Positions 1 to 10,569 of a DNA stretch of 39,042 bases are shown here, piece after piece; position 1 is the first letter of the stretch, and each line of letters starts with the position of its first letter. A program made the translations under genes and the position numbers. Source of the stretch: Chara braunii (lineage: Eukaryota > Streptophyta > Charophyceae > Charales > Characeae); contig BFEA01000074.1 in assembly GCA_003427395.1 (NCBI GenBank), forward strand, positions 2,352,669-2,391,710, given 5' to 3'. A model generated the notes under the pieces. The model was given only the letters and a program-made list of their open reading frames with translations. It was not told the DNA's origin and made no database searches.

Positions 1-28
1 AATTAAAAGAAACACCCACTCTTAATTC

Positions 29-49
29 CCCCCCCCCCCCCCCCCCCCC
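29..49. repeat. poly-C run
   Basis: An uninterrupted C homopolymer near the left edge. Its length is probably not reliable in the assembly. Confidence 0.9.
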
Positions 50-129
50 TCTCTAATACAATGCACCCGAATCACGACAAGTACACAAGATTATTAAGGA
101 TGCAATATGATTGAGGGAAAACAGCATAG

Positions 130-821
130 GAGAACGGGATGGGGGGAGAAAAAAAAATAGATAGACAAACAGATAGATAGATAGATAGATAGATGAATGC
201 GCATACAGAGGAACGGACGGATAGGCAGACGAACGCACGGACAAACGGACAAACGAACGGAGGGACTGAGGGATGGACGGGTGGAGGGATAAATGGATGG
301 ACAGATGGACGGAGGGACAATCGGACAAATGGACGAACTGAAGGAGGGATGGACGAAGGGACAAACGGAAGGACAAAGTGATGGATGGACAGATGGACAA
401 ACAGAGGGACCGGATAGAGAGAAGGATTGGGGGATGGAGGGATGGAAGGACAGACGAAGCGAGGGAGGGACGGACAGAGGGACAAATGGATGGAGGAAGG
501 GATGAAGGGACAGGCGGAAGGAAGGACGAAGAGGCGCATGGATGGACAGATGGACGGACGGATGGAGGGAGGGAGGGAGAGAGGGAGGGACAAAGGGACG
601 AAGAAACTGACGAACGGAGGGACAAACGGACAGAGGGACGAATGGACGGGAAGACGAAGGGACGGGCAGAGGGATAAAGGGATAAAGGGATGGACGGAGG
701 GAGGGGCAAACAGACGGATAGACGGATGGGCGGACAGACAAATAGACGGAGGGATGGATGGACGGAGGGACAAATGGATGGATGGAGGGGCTAAGGGACA
801 GAGGGATGAAAGGTCAGACAC
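130..821. repeat. Degenerate GGAN tetranucleotide satellite
   Basis: This stretch consists almost entirely of GGAC, GGAT, GGAG and CGAA tetramers in no fixed order. A short GATA microsatellite sits at about 167-193. On the opposite strand it reads as CCNT, so every frame is open for a long way and gives artificial Pro/Ser/Arg-rich or Asp/Gly/Arg-rich translations. I see no coding signal. It merges on the right into a higher-order tandem repeat built from the same tetramers. Confidence 0.9.
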
Positions 822-1960
822 ACGAACGGATCAATGGACGGAAAAGCGGACGAACGCACGGACTTACGGACGAAAGTAAGGATAGATGAATGGACGGACG
901 GAAGAGCAGGGGGGGGTTATGGAGGAATGAGAGAACAAACAAAAGGAGGAATGGACGAACAAACGAACAAACAAATGGACAAACAGAGAAATGGACGTAG
1001 GGATGGACGGACAGAGAAATGGACAGAGGGAGGGACAGACGGACGGGAGGGAGAGAGGGTCAAAGGGATAGAAGGACGGACGGTGGGGCGGAAGGTGTCG
1101 AGTGCTCCAGTCCTCAAGGGACCCTTTCGATCACGTCAAAAAAGAATAGAAAACGGCATGCACCTAAATATATAAACAACAGTATTAATACGGAACACAC
1201 GAACGGATCAATGGACGGGAAAGCGGACAAACGCACGGACTTACCGACGGACTTAAGGATAGATGAATGGACGGACGGAGGAGCAGACGGGGGTGTGGAG
1301 GAACGAGAGAACAAACGAAAAGAGGAACGGACGAACGAACGAACGAACGAACAAATGGACGGACAGACAGATGGACGTAGGATGGACGGACGAAGAAATG
1401 GACAGAGGGAGGGATAGACGGACGGAGGGAAAGAGGGTCGAAGGAATAGAAGGACGGATAGTGGGGTGGACGGTGTCGAGTGCTCCAGTCCTCAAAGGAC
1501 CCTCTTGATCACGTCAAAAAAGAATAGAAAATGGCATGCACCTAAATAGATAAACAACAGTATTAACACAGAACACACGAACGGATCAATGGACGGAAAA
1601 GTGGACGAACGCGCGGACTTACGGACGGACTTAAGGATAGATGAATAGACGGACGGAGGAGCAGACGGGGGTGTGGAGGAACGAGAGAACAGACGAAAAA
1701 AGGAACGAACGAAAGAACGAACAAATGGACAGACAGACAAATGGACGGACATACAAATGGACGTAGGGATGGACGGACGGAGAAACGGACAGAGGGAGGG
1801 ATAGACGGACGGAGGGAGAAAGGGTCGAAGGGATAGAAGGACGGGCGGTGGGCCGGACGGTGTCGTGTGCTCCAGTCCTCAAGGGACCCTCTCGATCACG
1901 TCGAAAAAGAATAGAAAACGGCATGCACCTAAATAGATAAACAACAGTATTAATACGAAA
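822..1960. repeat. 377-bp tandem repeat, three units
   Basis: Three head-to-tail units begin at 822, 1199 and 1577 with the same start (ACGAACGGATCAATGGACG). Each unit has a GGAN-rich half followed by a unique half. The unique half contains GTGTCGAGTGCTCCAGTCCT (1095, 1473 and, with one change, 1860), a CACGTC step and AACAACAGTATTAA. Unit spacing is 377 and 378 bp, and the third unit ends near 1960 where sequence identity stops abruptly. The unit therefore looks like a microsatellite with an embedded single-copy segment that was amplified together with it. Confidence 0.9.
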
Positions 1961-2214
1961 GTGTTTCGAGCATCCTGAACCCAAAATGTTCCCTTTTGAG
2001 GTTTTCCCCAAAAGCTTCCACAGGAGTTGACATTCGGGAGCAAAGCGTTCACGAGCATTGTCGCTCCAGCCGGGTGGGCCAACTATATCTCTCACGAGTT
2101 CCTACCACAGGATAGGACCCCGGGAGGTACAACTTACCTCCACCCGTGGGAGTTGTCACCATCCCTGGTCAGTGTATCCTTGCCAAGCTATTGGTCCACG
2201 TGCGAGAGTGGGGA
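1961..2214. other. Unassigned DNA
   Basis: Unique-looking mixed-composition sequence between the 377-bp array and the fold-back element. No motif or reading frame was recognised. Confidence 0.6.
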
Positions 2215-2566
2215 TCAGCTAACTGCCATTTCGCCAAAATGGACATTTTTATTTTTTGAACGAAATCGAAATCGAGTTTTTTAAACTTTTTTGGCCGAAA
2301 CTCGCCTAAATTTTGTTGTTCCAGAGATCTGACGTTTTTATCAGGACTAAGCTTGGGACCAGATACATCAAGGGGGGACCGTCTGGATGTATCTTGTCTC
2401 AAGTTAGGTCCCGATACATACAGGGGGTCCAGCGTTTAAAAAATGTTGGACCCTCAAGAGCAGCAAATTTAGATGAGTTTTCAGCCAAAAAATAAATAAA
2501 AACCCCAGTTTCAATTTCGTTCAAAAAGTTAAAAATGTACATTTTGACAAAATGGCAGTTAGCTCA
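2215..2566. mobile_element. Fold-back (MITE-like) element, 352 bp
   Basis: The left end TCAGCTAACTGCCATTT and the right end (reverse complement TGAGCTAACTGCCATTT) open an imperfect inverted repeat covering nearly the whole element. Matching blocks in both arms include CAAAATG-ACATTTTTA, TTTTTGAACGAAAT, TTTTTTGGC-GAAA and CTAAATTT. Near the centre both arms share GGGACC and GATACAT blocks, and a smaller palindrome AGATACATC/GATGTATCT is nested there. No transposase frame and no convincing target-site duplication were found, so the superfamily is unknown. The RNA would fold into one long hairpin. Confidence 0.75.
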
Positions 2567-2599
2567 GCGTATGACATTCTTGTTCGCTATAGCAGAAGG

Positions 2600-2690
2600 G
2601 GTACGCGTTGTCACGGCTGACTCGAACCCGCACCCAACTCGACATTGGGGGCGTTGATCTCCCTGGCTCGGCTGCAGGGCGGTCAACTAT
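2600..2690 (-). mobile_element. tRNA-derived SINE head (family 1)
   Basis: On the minus strand a B-box-like GGGTTCGAGTC lies at about 2618-2630. Upstream is a perfect 5-bp anticodon-like stem, CCCAA/TTGGG with a 7-nt loop (2633-2649), and before that a degenerate A-box region. The acceptor stem and 3' CCA context of a real tRNA are missing, so this is a tRNA-derived SINE head, not a tRNA gene. The sequence after the B box (GGGTGCGGGTTC, then CCCCTTCTGCTATAGC) resembles the copy near 13.4 kb, which suggests one SINE family. Confidence 0.5.
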
Positions 2691-2699
2691 GACTTTCAG

Positions 2700-3596
2700 T
2701 TAACCACGCGACTTACTTCCAAAATATAATGAAGTCCAAGCGCCATGCCTTGTTCTTTTTTAACTTCCAAAACTGGTAACTTACACCGCGCGCGAGCGAC
2801 AAGGTGTTGCCCGCATGAAATCGTATGCAAGAAGTGTATATACAAGCGAGGTCATAAAGAGGAACCATGTATGGTTATGCGATCCATCATTATGGCCACG
2901 CTTTACGCGATGCTCATAACGATGCGACCCTTCGTGGGTTCAACCCGAGAGATTGCGCACGACACATGAACGTTGAATATGAGATGTCACAAGGAAAGCT
3001 TCCTTCATGTTACAAAACGACTAAAAAGCAAGTCGTTTAGTCATCGCGATAGCGTAGGCGAGTGGGTTATCCTTACCCTAAGAGTGAACTCATCTTTCGG
3101 GAGCTTCTCAGGTGGGGTAGTCAAAGGGTTTGTTTTTTACAATCGCAGACCATACTATCCAAACATAAAAATAAACAAGCGGATCATACAAATGTTATAC
3201 CTTTCTCTCTCTTATCCCTCCTCAAAAGTTTAGCGAAAGCAGAACGGTGTATGACCTCTATTGCAGGTCAGGATCACTATCGGTGCAGTTCTAACGCAAC
3301 CATACATCATGTTTTCGACTATCACGGCCACACAAATAAAATGGGTAAATCATTGAGGCAAAAAGGGATTGTATGGCATCAGGTAATCACTCTCACAGTC
3401 ATTTGTGTGGCTTGTCCATCCGCACCCTCATAAGCATGAAAAAACAGCAGGATTCAATCAATGTTTTGCACTCAATTCCAACAGTCATATGCCACACACT
3501 AATGTAGTCAATTTTACCATTTCCTGCAACGCACACCTCGCCTTACACACACAAGCCTCAACCATTGTTCATTCCTCAAAACAATACTCATTCCTT
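2700..3596. other. Unassigned DNA
   Basis: About 0.9 kb with short open frames (up to about 120 codons on +) of no recognisable family and no supporting codon signal. I see no repeat structure. Confidence 0.5.
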
Positions 3597-4352
3597 CAGG
3601 GTTGCCGGCGTTTGGGACGGGCCGAACGCCCGAACCCGAATGCCCGAACGTTCGTCACCCCCTCTCAACGCGTTCGGCAGTTCGGTCNAACGCAGACCCC
3701 CCNCCCCCCCCCCCCCCCCCAAAAAAAAAAAAAAAAAAAAAACCTGAAAAATATGAAAACAATATATGGTGTACAGAAGAATAAACTAAACAACATTTGC
3801 CTCAACCTGACATTCAAATTCTTTACCAAATTTGAAACAAATATTAAAAATAAATAATAATAAAACGAGAATGAAATTATTCAGTGCACAAGCGCGTTTT
3901 GGACCCCGCCATTTTTGGTGATTTTTCATTTTTTTTTGGCTGTGATAAATACCATGAAAATTTATATATGTGTATCTTACATAATAGAGAATATACAAAT
4001 AATGAAAAAAAAATATTTTTTGCATGCCTCGAAATAAAGGAAAAACAAAAAGTGAAAAGAAAAAAAAAACAAATTAGTGAGTGGGCAAGCAAGTTTTGAC
4101 ATCACAATCTTTGCTGATTTTTTATTTTTTTTTTGGCTGAACAGAATGGCTTCAAAATTAAGAGGGAGATACCTTACATCACGAAGAACTTCAGAAAAGT
4201 TTTTAGAAAATATATATATATATATATAGGTGCCAAAATATTTTTTTGTGGGGTCCGAACCCCTTCAGGTTCGGGCCCCATACGGGGACCCGAACGTTCG
4301 AACGTTCGGGGATCAGCTTAAGGGCCTCCGTACGTTCGGTCTGGCAACCCTG
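3597..4352. mobile_element. hAT-type MITE, 756 bp, copy 1
   Basis: The terminal inverted repeats are CAGGGTTGCCGG (left) and CAGGGTTGCCAG (right, reverse-complemented), 11 of 12 matching. The 8 bp outside each end are CATTCCTT and CAGTCCTT, 7 of 8 matching: the 8-bp duplication and CAGGG-type ends expected of hAT elements. The terminal ~100 bp on each side are GC-rich and built from repeated CCGAACG/GGGCCGAACG words. The interior is strongly AT-rich and contains ATAAACTAAACAAC and AAATTCTTTACCAAATT, shared with two other copies in this window. An internal imperfect duplication (about 3888 and 4088, ending TTTTTTTTGGCTG) is also present. Two N positions (3688, 3703) lie in a poly-C/poly-A run. 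It has no transposase and is non-autonomous. Confidence 0.85.
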
Positions 4353-5072
4353 CAGTCCTTTAAAGTAACCGCAAAGGCTTCAGGTTGAGGTGCAGAGGTG
4401 AACAAAGTTTTGTCAAGAACCGATTTGTTATTAATTGATAACAAAATATGAATGATCCTTGACGGATCATATCGAAACTAGTCGAACCTTCAATCGAGTG
4501 ACGACCTGCATCACAGTACAGGTTAAAAGGTCATCGTTATATTCACGATCGATGGAGAAGGTACTGCATACTGCAGCCTCTTTTTTTTTTTTTTCAATTT
4601 GAAAGCAAATGCTCCAATCTATTCGTGGGGAGCAACCTAACTCCTCCACTAACTCTATTTTCCCCTCTCCCTAGTCAGCACCAGAGAATGATCAAAATTG
4701 TGGCAGCATCTCCCTTAAGCCACCACTACCTTTCCAAGTTGTAGTCCCATTCGGGAAAAGGATGTCAAGCGCAAAGTTCGGGGGTCCGAGAGAGGGTTGG
4801 CAAAAATAAAACATTTGGGCCTTGTGGGCCCGATCAGAGGGGAAAAAAGTAAAAACAAAGAAACTGCAGAGTTGAAAGGAAGCCCGTCGGGGAAAACCAC
4901 GAACGAATTGTGCTCACAGTAGTGCCTCCGAGAATGCATCTGCCCAGACTCATAGATAGTTTCATTTTTTATTTTTTTTGTTTTTTGTTTTTTTTATTTT
5001 ACCTTAGTTTTAATGCTGCTGACGAGGCAGGGCGCTTTCCACGACCAACTGACGCTTGCAACCAACGAGGCA

Positions 5073-5390
5073 CTCTCACATGTGCTCAAGATTATGTTTC
5101 CATATGCTTCTACGTCCAAAGAGTCATTGTTGTTTTTGCTTTTTTTTCTTTGGTACAGTTCGTGTGTGTTGAGGGTTGTAACGCCCGTTGGGAGGGCATA
5201 TTCTTACTTGTGTTCAATGTTTTGTATCCAGTTGCTTTCATATCCAAAGAGTGGTTGTTGTTTTTTTTCCCTCTATTACCATGTTCTGTTAAGGGCAGTA
5301 ACACCCTTTGACAGACTCTCACGTGTACCCAAAGTTATGTATACGTCTTTGTTTTTTTCCTTTTTTTTGTTTTGTTTTGTTGTTGTTTTT
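5073..5390. repeat. Diverged ~120-bp tandem repeat
   Basis: Three units start at about 5073, 5201 and 5316 with CTCTCACATGTGCTCAAG-like sequence. The first two continue with TCCAAAGAGT-TTGTTGTTTTT and then GGGTTGTAACGCCCGTTG or its variant GGGCAGTAACACCCTTTG. Spacing is 128 and 115 bp. Each unit has a long T-rich tract, and there is no coding potential. Confidence 0.65.
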
Positions 5391-5850
5391 TTCCTACGGG
5401 TACGAGAAAAGAGAACATAATGAGACCCAGGCTTGGCAAAACTCGGTGCGCAGTGAAATTCAGGGTCGGCAAATCAGGCTCAGAGGTAGTGGTGGTTTAA
5501 ACAGAGTAGATTGCCAAATTTTAACAAGATAAAATTTGATGAACTCATCAGATCTGAAAAAAATCCGGTAGTACTTCTCCTAGGGAAGCGGACTTCCAAT
5601 GTTTTTACTCAGTAAAATACGAAATTAAAATGCAATTAGACTTGGGATTAACTTTTGGTACTTGACTTGATATAACAATTTCATATAGCACTTTGCGAAT
5701 ATCTAAGCGACTAAATTATCCAAAGACGCCCTAATGAGTGTCTCACACAACACAAACAACATCTCTCACCAACCTATATATTTTTGGGCATTCCATATAG
5801 CTTCAGTTGACACTTAACTTATTACCCCTTTACCCTTCGTCACATATGGC
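5391..5850. other. Non-coding part of LTR-like block
   Basis: The only recognisable item is one copy (about 5558-5615) of the motif forming the 120-bp array of LTR-like copy 2 (near 29.26-29.88 kb). The rest is AT-rich without structure I can name. Confidence 0.5.
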
Positions 5851-7145
5851 ATAGAACTAGACTACCCGACTTAAGGACATGTCCAGCTTGTCTAAATAGT
5901 TACATACAACATAGGACTAGACCACCCAACTGTCACGCGTCGGGTTTAACCCACCTGTCGGCACGGCGGGCCCACCCACTACCCAGATATCATTCAAGAT
6001 TAGGACTCACAGGGAAGGGGGAGAAGAGAAACCTTGCCACACCCGGGGGTATTAGCCTGGACCGAAGCTACCAGGCTGCTGCATCAGGGTGCAACCCTTC
6101 GAACTCAGGGTCCTGCATCCCCAAGGCACCCGGTCGGGAGGCAAATGCACCGCTGTCACCAGGTGTCGTGGGGATGAGAGGCGTCCAAAAACCCCAAGGG
6201 GAGGCGCTTGTCTATCGTTTCGGAGGACCAAGGAATGCACATGACCTAGTGTTTGTTGCGCACCGTGTCAGATGGACTTCCATAACATGAATATGTACTC
6301 TACACATTTGTGCCCCCAAGCGGCGCGCGCGCTCAGTGGGTGAGTGGTAGTGCGACAACCTAACGCCTTCAAGTTGTTGGCGGCCTATGCACAAGGCTGC
6401 GGGGTTTTGGATTTGCAACCTCAAACCACAATGTGTATTTCCAACCGGTGCCCTAACCATTGTGCCATCCGCCACTCATTACATGTCTAACCTTGCTTTA
6501 CTCATGTTTAATAAACATTTTATATTCATTCTCTGCTTATTACGTTATCACATGCATAAGACTGGACCACCCAACTTAGGAACATGTTCAATCTGCCCAA
6601 GTTACCTTTAATTTTACACTTTGAACTTATAACTTTTTGTTATTTTTGTTAACTGGCTTATGACTAGACCACGCAACTTAGGAACGTGTTCATTCTGGCA
6701 AATGATATATATATAATATCAAATTTTATTCTCAGGTTTTCGTTAAGTTCACAACTCATGACTAGACCACCCAACTTAGGGACATGTTTAGTCTGTGCCT
6801 AAATCTCCCTTAAAATGAAACACAAAACTGGACCCACTCAACTTAGAATGTGCCCAGTTTTTTCAGTGAACTAAAAAAAAGGTAGGGAATTTTAGCCACC
6901 CATGGGAATTTTAGCCACCAATGGGACATATTTTTCCTCCATTCAGAAACCTCCCAAAGAAACATATGGCTGGACCATCCAACTGAGGGACGTGTCCAGT
7001 GCCCAAAATTAGTCACAGAAACAAGCAGTTTGAAAGAAATAAACATGCTACCAACCACCCAACTTAGGGACATGTTTAGCCGTAAAAAACACAATCAATA
7101 GAACACAACACTGGACCACCCAACTTGGGGACATGTTCGGCCTTT
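5851..7145 (+). repeat. Spaced hairpin array, family 1, copy 1
   Basis: Nine copies of a core close to CACCCAACTTAGGGACATG recur at irregular spacing (cores near 5865, 5920, 6565, 6668, 6767, 6835, 6975, 7055 and 7115). The bases on either side differ from copy to copy but pair with each other. Examples: AAAACTGG/CCAGTTTT (6824-6831 with 6854-6861, 8 of 8), GACTAGAC/GTTTAGTC (6760-6767 with 6786-6793, one G.U), CTGGAC/GTCCAG (6970-6975 with 6994-6999) and AGACTGGAC/GTTCAATCT (6558-6566 with 6585-6593). The second copy is cut by an insertion. Confidence 0.8.
5931..6478 (-). mobile_element. ~548-bp insertion with SINE-like head
   Basis: The second array motif reads CCACCCAAC up to 5930 and resumes as ACATGTCTA at 6479, so the segment between interrupts the core. 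On the minus strand it starts with a tRNA-like head: A-box-like TGGCACAATGGTTAGGGC (6450-6467) and B-box-like GAGGTTGCAAATCC (6409-6422), at normal tRNA spacing. A second, weaker tRNA-like stretch (GCTCAGTGGGTGAGTGG with CCTTCAAG downstream) lies on the + strand at about 6331-6380. The other end contains the palindrome GGGTTTAACCC. No clear target duplication remains. A SINE is the best reading; a small LTR fragment starting TGTCACG is the alternative. Confidence 0.5.
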
Positions 7146-7620
7146 GGTTAACCCGATCAATGCAAGCAAAACTATATTTTTCTCCCAAATTTACCACCCC
7201 CTATTTCATTCACTTTTCTTTCAGACAAGTATTTGAACTTTCAAACATACTATATTTATTTGATCCATATTAAGTCCTTAAATAGAACTTGTAAACAATA
7301 AATAGTTCAGTCATGCTGCAGGCATAAATAAAGGGTAGAACAGCTAGGGGAATACTGGATCACACATGTGGAAGTCTGGCCTACCTAAAGGTTTCATGCC
7401 TTCAGAACCTCATTTGGGCTCCGATAGAGCTCTAGTGATCGCGTGGGTAACCTGAGGTCCCACGAAGATGAGGATAGTCAACCAAATACAATCTGGTCGG
7501 GATGGGATCCTGCTAGTTATCCTCTCCTCACAAAGGCCTCACTGAGACGATAGAGAGTGTTAGAAGAGTTTAAAATTCACTCAGACGCTCAAGTTGGGAA
7601 AAGGTTATTCAAGCTCTTTC
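7146..7620. other. Tail of LTR-like block, non-coding
   Basis: AT-rich, with segments at about 7140-7200 and 7400-7450 that align by eye with 30810-30880 and 31090-31130. No frame or other structure. Confidence 0.5.
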
Positions 7621-7624
7621 GAGG

Positions 7625-8480
7625 AAGAAAACCCTACAGCAGCAACGACTTGAAACCAACAGTCTGTAGGGTTGCGACCACAATAATCGCCTCCAAATCA
7701 CAGTAGTAGTAGTAATAGGGTCACAACAATAGTCTGCTTTGAGTACCACCACCAACAAACTCAAACCTCCACAACAGTAATAACAGCCCCCAACTAACCA
7801 GTCAGCAACAATCTCTACTGCAGCGGTAGTCACAGATTCTCATTACAGCAGTAGTCCGTCACCACAGCAGAAGACACCCGTGACTGTCAAGAATGTAGAG
7901 TAGTATCATTCGCCTGAAATAAAATCAGCAGTTGTTGTGAGATAAACCCGGTAGCAGTAGTAACCTCTGAACTAAAGTAGCCGCAGTAATCAGAGATATG
8001 TAGTGGATTGACCGAGAAAACACTGCAGCTGCCTAACTGAGTAAGAACCGTGGCAACTTTGAACTGAGTAAAGCAGCGAACAACGACCTTAATCAGGGAA
8101 AATCATCATCGGCAGTCAGTCAAATCCAACTACAACCTCATCAGTATGGAACCCTGCAATCCCGCAGTTACTTGAACGAACTGACTAATAAGTCACCATA
8201 GCAACCTGAAGTCGTCGCAACCTTAGCCTCAAAGAACAACAACGGACAAAAAATCAGCAGTGACACAGATCTGAGTGCAGTAGTAGTTACACAGATCTGT
8301 AAAAACAATAGTCATCCAGATCCAAGCGGGACAGCCGCAGCCTTCAAAAACACGTTCCCACGAGTCGAAGACCAGCAACAACGTAACACAGTGCCTTAAT
8401 AGTAATAGAAACACCAATTTGAAGTTACTTTGCAGTGTCTCCAAGCATTGAGGAACAGTGAAACCTCGAATCAGTGACAG
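7625..8480. repeat. Degenerate CAG/CAA/GTA-rich low-complexity DNA
   Basis: Short clusters of CAGCAG, CAGTAGTAG, CAACAA and ACCACC recur every 30-60 bp, separated by less repetitive sequence, for about 850 bp. The pattern is triplet-like but frames are broken by many stops on both strands, so it is probably an old expanded repeat and not a coding tract. Confidence 0.55.
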
Positions 8481-8499
8481 CTCACATAGCATTCAATAA

Positions 8500-10230
8500 C
8501 AGCATCCACCACGCTATATATTTTAAATAATTTTGGTGTCAATAGTCTTGAATAATAGTAGTTCACTCGTCTCGTAGTCTAACAATAGCCGACTGTAAAT
8601 TGCAGCAGCAGCGCCCCCTACGTGCCATCCAACAGTCTTCTGATCCATTGGCTAGTAAGTTATCATGGTCCGACTTACTGGAACATTGACTGGAAAGCAA
8701 CTCTCTTTCTCTTTTTCCTAACCGCCTTGAATTTGATGCAGTCATACTCCCCTGTCCTCCCTTTTCTACGACTATGGTGACCTACTTGTCTATAATCTCC
8801 CTCCTTAACTCATCCGAGCTTCCTCTCCCTAGTCTTGCCAACTCTCACTCAGGTTTCCCTCTTCATTATATTCGTCGCATCCTTTTTTCCAATCTTTATC
8901 TCCTTTCGTCAGTTTTTCCCCTTCCTACTTTGTTCTCATCCTCGACACTTACCCACCTCATTCCTCAATCTCGTCCCCCTCCTTACTTCACTCCTCTCGT
9001 GCGAACTCGACCAGGTTAATGTTATGACCACATCAACTTAAAAAAGGTGAACACGCTGGGTGGAAAGGAGATTTTTTTAGCATGACAAACACGGGAGTGG
9101 GAAAACATGATGCTTCCATGTGCATTCATGCGACTGGAGGTAAGGTAGAGCTGCTACAGCTAACAGGTCGGTGACTCATACTAGGGAAATCATGAGGATG
9201 ATTGCAAAAAGACAAAAAACGGATTTGATCACGACCGTGACTGCACGCAATGAGGATGCCGAATCAAATTACATTGAAGGTTTTATCTTACAAGGGGGCA
9301 TGGTTGCAAACAACGACTGCGAATTGTTCGCTAGGAAGGGGATCGCGTCTGTGAAGAAGCACCGCCTGCAGCTACGAAGGAGAGGTGAATACCATGATGA
9401 GGGAAAACAAGCATGACTCCTTCAAAGATCGGGGAAGACGGCGAAGGCGGCCGAACGCGTTTGAAGAGGATGGTGAGTGGGATCACGCCCTCCTTCCTCT
9501 TGACTCCCTATCTCCTCTTCACCACCTTCCTCATGGCCTACCTCGTCTTCCTCATCCCGATTTTCTCCTCCCCCGACCATGCTTATCTTTCCCGACTTTC
9601 TTCCCTCACCCCTTCTTTCTGTACCACTTCATGTTCTACTCAAATGTAAATTTCGACTTCACTATCCAGCTCACCCATGTCTAAAATTTGAAAATCAACC
9701 TTGATTCCGCCCAAATCCGTCAAGAAACCATCGATCATGCATTCCCTCACCTCGGAATCTCCTCCCTCAACTCGCTATTTACCAAGTCAAGAAACAAGAA
9801 TGAATCTTCCGCTAGAACGTACGAAGATACATGACACACGTGGAAAAGGCCGCCACGATAGCCAAGACCGTTGTTGCGCTCGCTATTGGGCAAAATGAGA
9901 ACGAGTCTCTCTCTAGAAGATGGTGAGGTGCATTGGCCCGATGGAGTCGATAACTACGATGTGGCAACGACGACCTCGACGTCCAAGTTCGACGAACGAG
10001 TTGCACGTCAGTATTGTTGCAAGCCCACAAGTCGGACCAGTGCCATTCGACCCACTCGCCCAATTGCGACACCAACGAATCACGGGGATGATGGCGACGC
10101 ACCCACCATAGCCAGGTAGGCTCACCCATTTCTCTCCTTATTCCTTCGTTCTCTCTACCTCGCTCTTTCTTATTCACCTTCTTTCCAGCTGCACTCCATC
10201 TATCTCTCTCTTTCTCTCTCTCTTTTTGTC
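8500..10230. other. Pyrimidine-rich unassigned DNA
   Basis: Two strongly pyrimidine-rich stretches (about 8745-9010 and 9485-9615) flank purine-richer sequence. Short frames up to about 160 codons exist on both strands but have simple composition (Arg/Glu- or Ser/Pro/Leu-rich) and no family resemblance. I regard the stretch as non-coding. Confidence 0.5.
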
Positions 10231-10235
10231 TTTCC

Positions 10236-10500
10236 GCTTGTTGTCCTCTACTCTCTCGATGTACATGGCCTGAAGTCTCGTTTGGGTTCATTCAACTTCA
10301 GCCACCCGTAGTGAAAAAAAAATGAGTGAACCCCGTCGAAGATGAGCACGACTTTCTCTTTCCCTGCACCTGTTGTCCGCTACTCTCTCGACGTCCATGG
10401 CTCGAAGTCTCTGCCGGGTTCATTCAACTTCCATTGCTTGTAGTGCAAAGAGAACGAGTGAGGCCTGTCGGAGATGGGCATGACTTTCTAAAGCGTGTAC
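10236..10500. repeat. 133-bp tandem duplication
   Basis: Two units start at about 10237 and 10370. Both contain TTGTCC-CTACTCTCTCGA, a CATGGC step, GGGTTCATTCAACTTC, a GTAGTG step, then GAGTGA and GATG-GCA-GACTTTCT. Divergence is modest. It is followed by a GGAGGT-rich microsatellite at about 10525-10565. Confidence 0.75.
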
Positions 10501-10569
10501 GACCACGAACAAGGCGAAGGTCATGAACAAGGTGGAGGTGGAGGTGGAGGCCATGAGCAGGACGGAGAT

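Larger units (their letters stand above)
4436..7560 (+). mobile_element. LTR-like non-coding block, copy 1
   Basis: A long non-coding block whose parts recur in the same order near 29-31 kb. Shared pieces are: a head TGATAACA followed by AATGATCC; a GGCAGCATCTCCC segment (about 4703); an AAATCCGGTAGTACTTCTCC segment (about 5560) related to the 120-bp array of copy 2; the spaced hairpin array (5851-7145); a CCTTTG...CAAGCAA segment after the array; and a tail GAACCTCATTTGGGCTCCGA with a GAGCTC step (about 7405). TGATAACA-type starts and such internal repeats are typical of LTRs or UTRs of large plant Ty3/gypsy elements, but no gag-pol is adjacent, so the LTR assignment is inference. The two copies are clearly diverged. 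Confidence 0.5.

Noticed and set aside
53-1117. Long minus-strand frames rich in Pro, Ser, Arg and Val, and + frames rich in Asp, Gly, Arg and Thr
   Set aside because: They are translations of the degenerate GGAN repeat. All frames are open for the same reason, and no domain or codon signal exists.
5851-7145. CRISPR-like spaced repeat array
   Set aside because: The repeats are imperfect, spacing is irregular, the 'spacers' next to each repeat pair with each other, there are no cas genes, and the setting is eukaryotic transposon DNA.
7625-8480. Gln-rich coding region from CAG/CAA triplets
   Set aside because: The triplet phase is not maintained and stops interrupt every frame.
9812-10291. 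159-codon minus frame with Arg/Glu/Lys-rich start
   Set aside because: The charged part mirrors a pyrimidine repeat on +. The rest shows no family resemblance and overlaps the 133-bp tandem.
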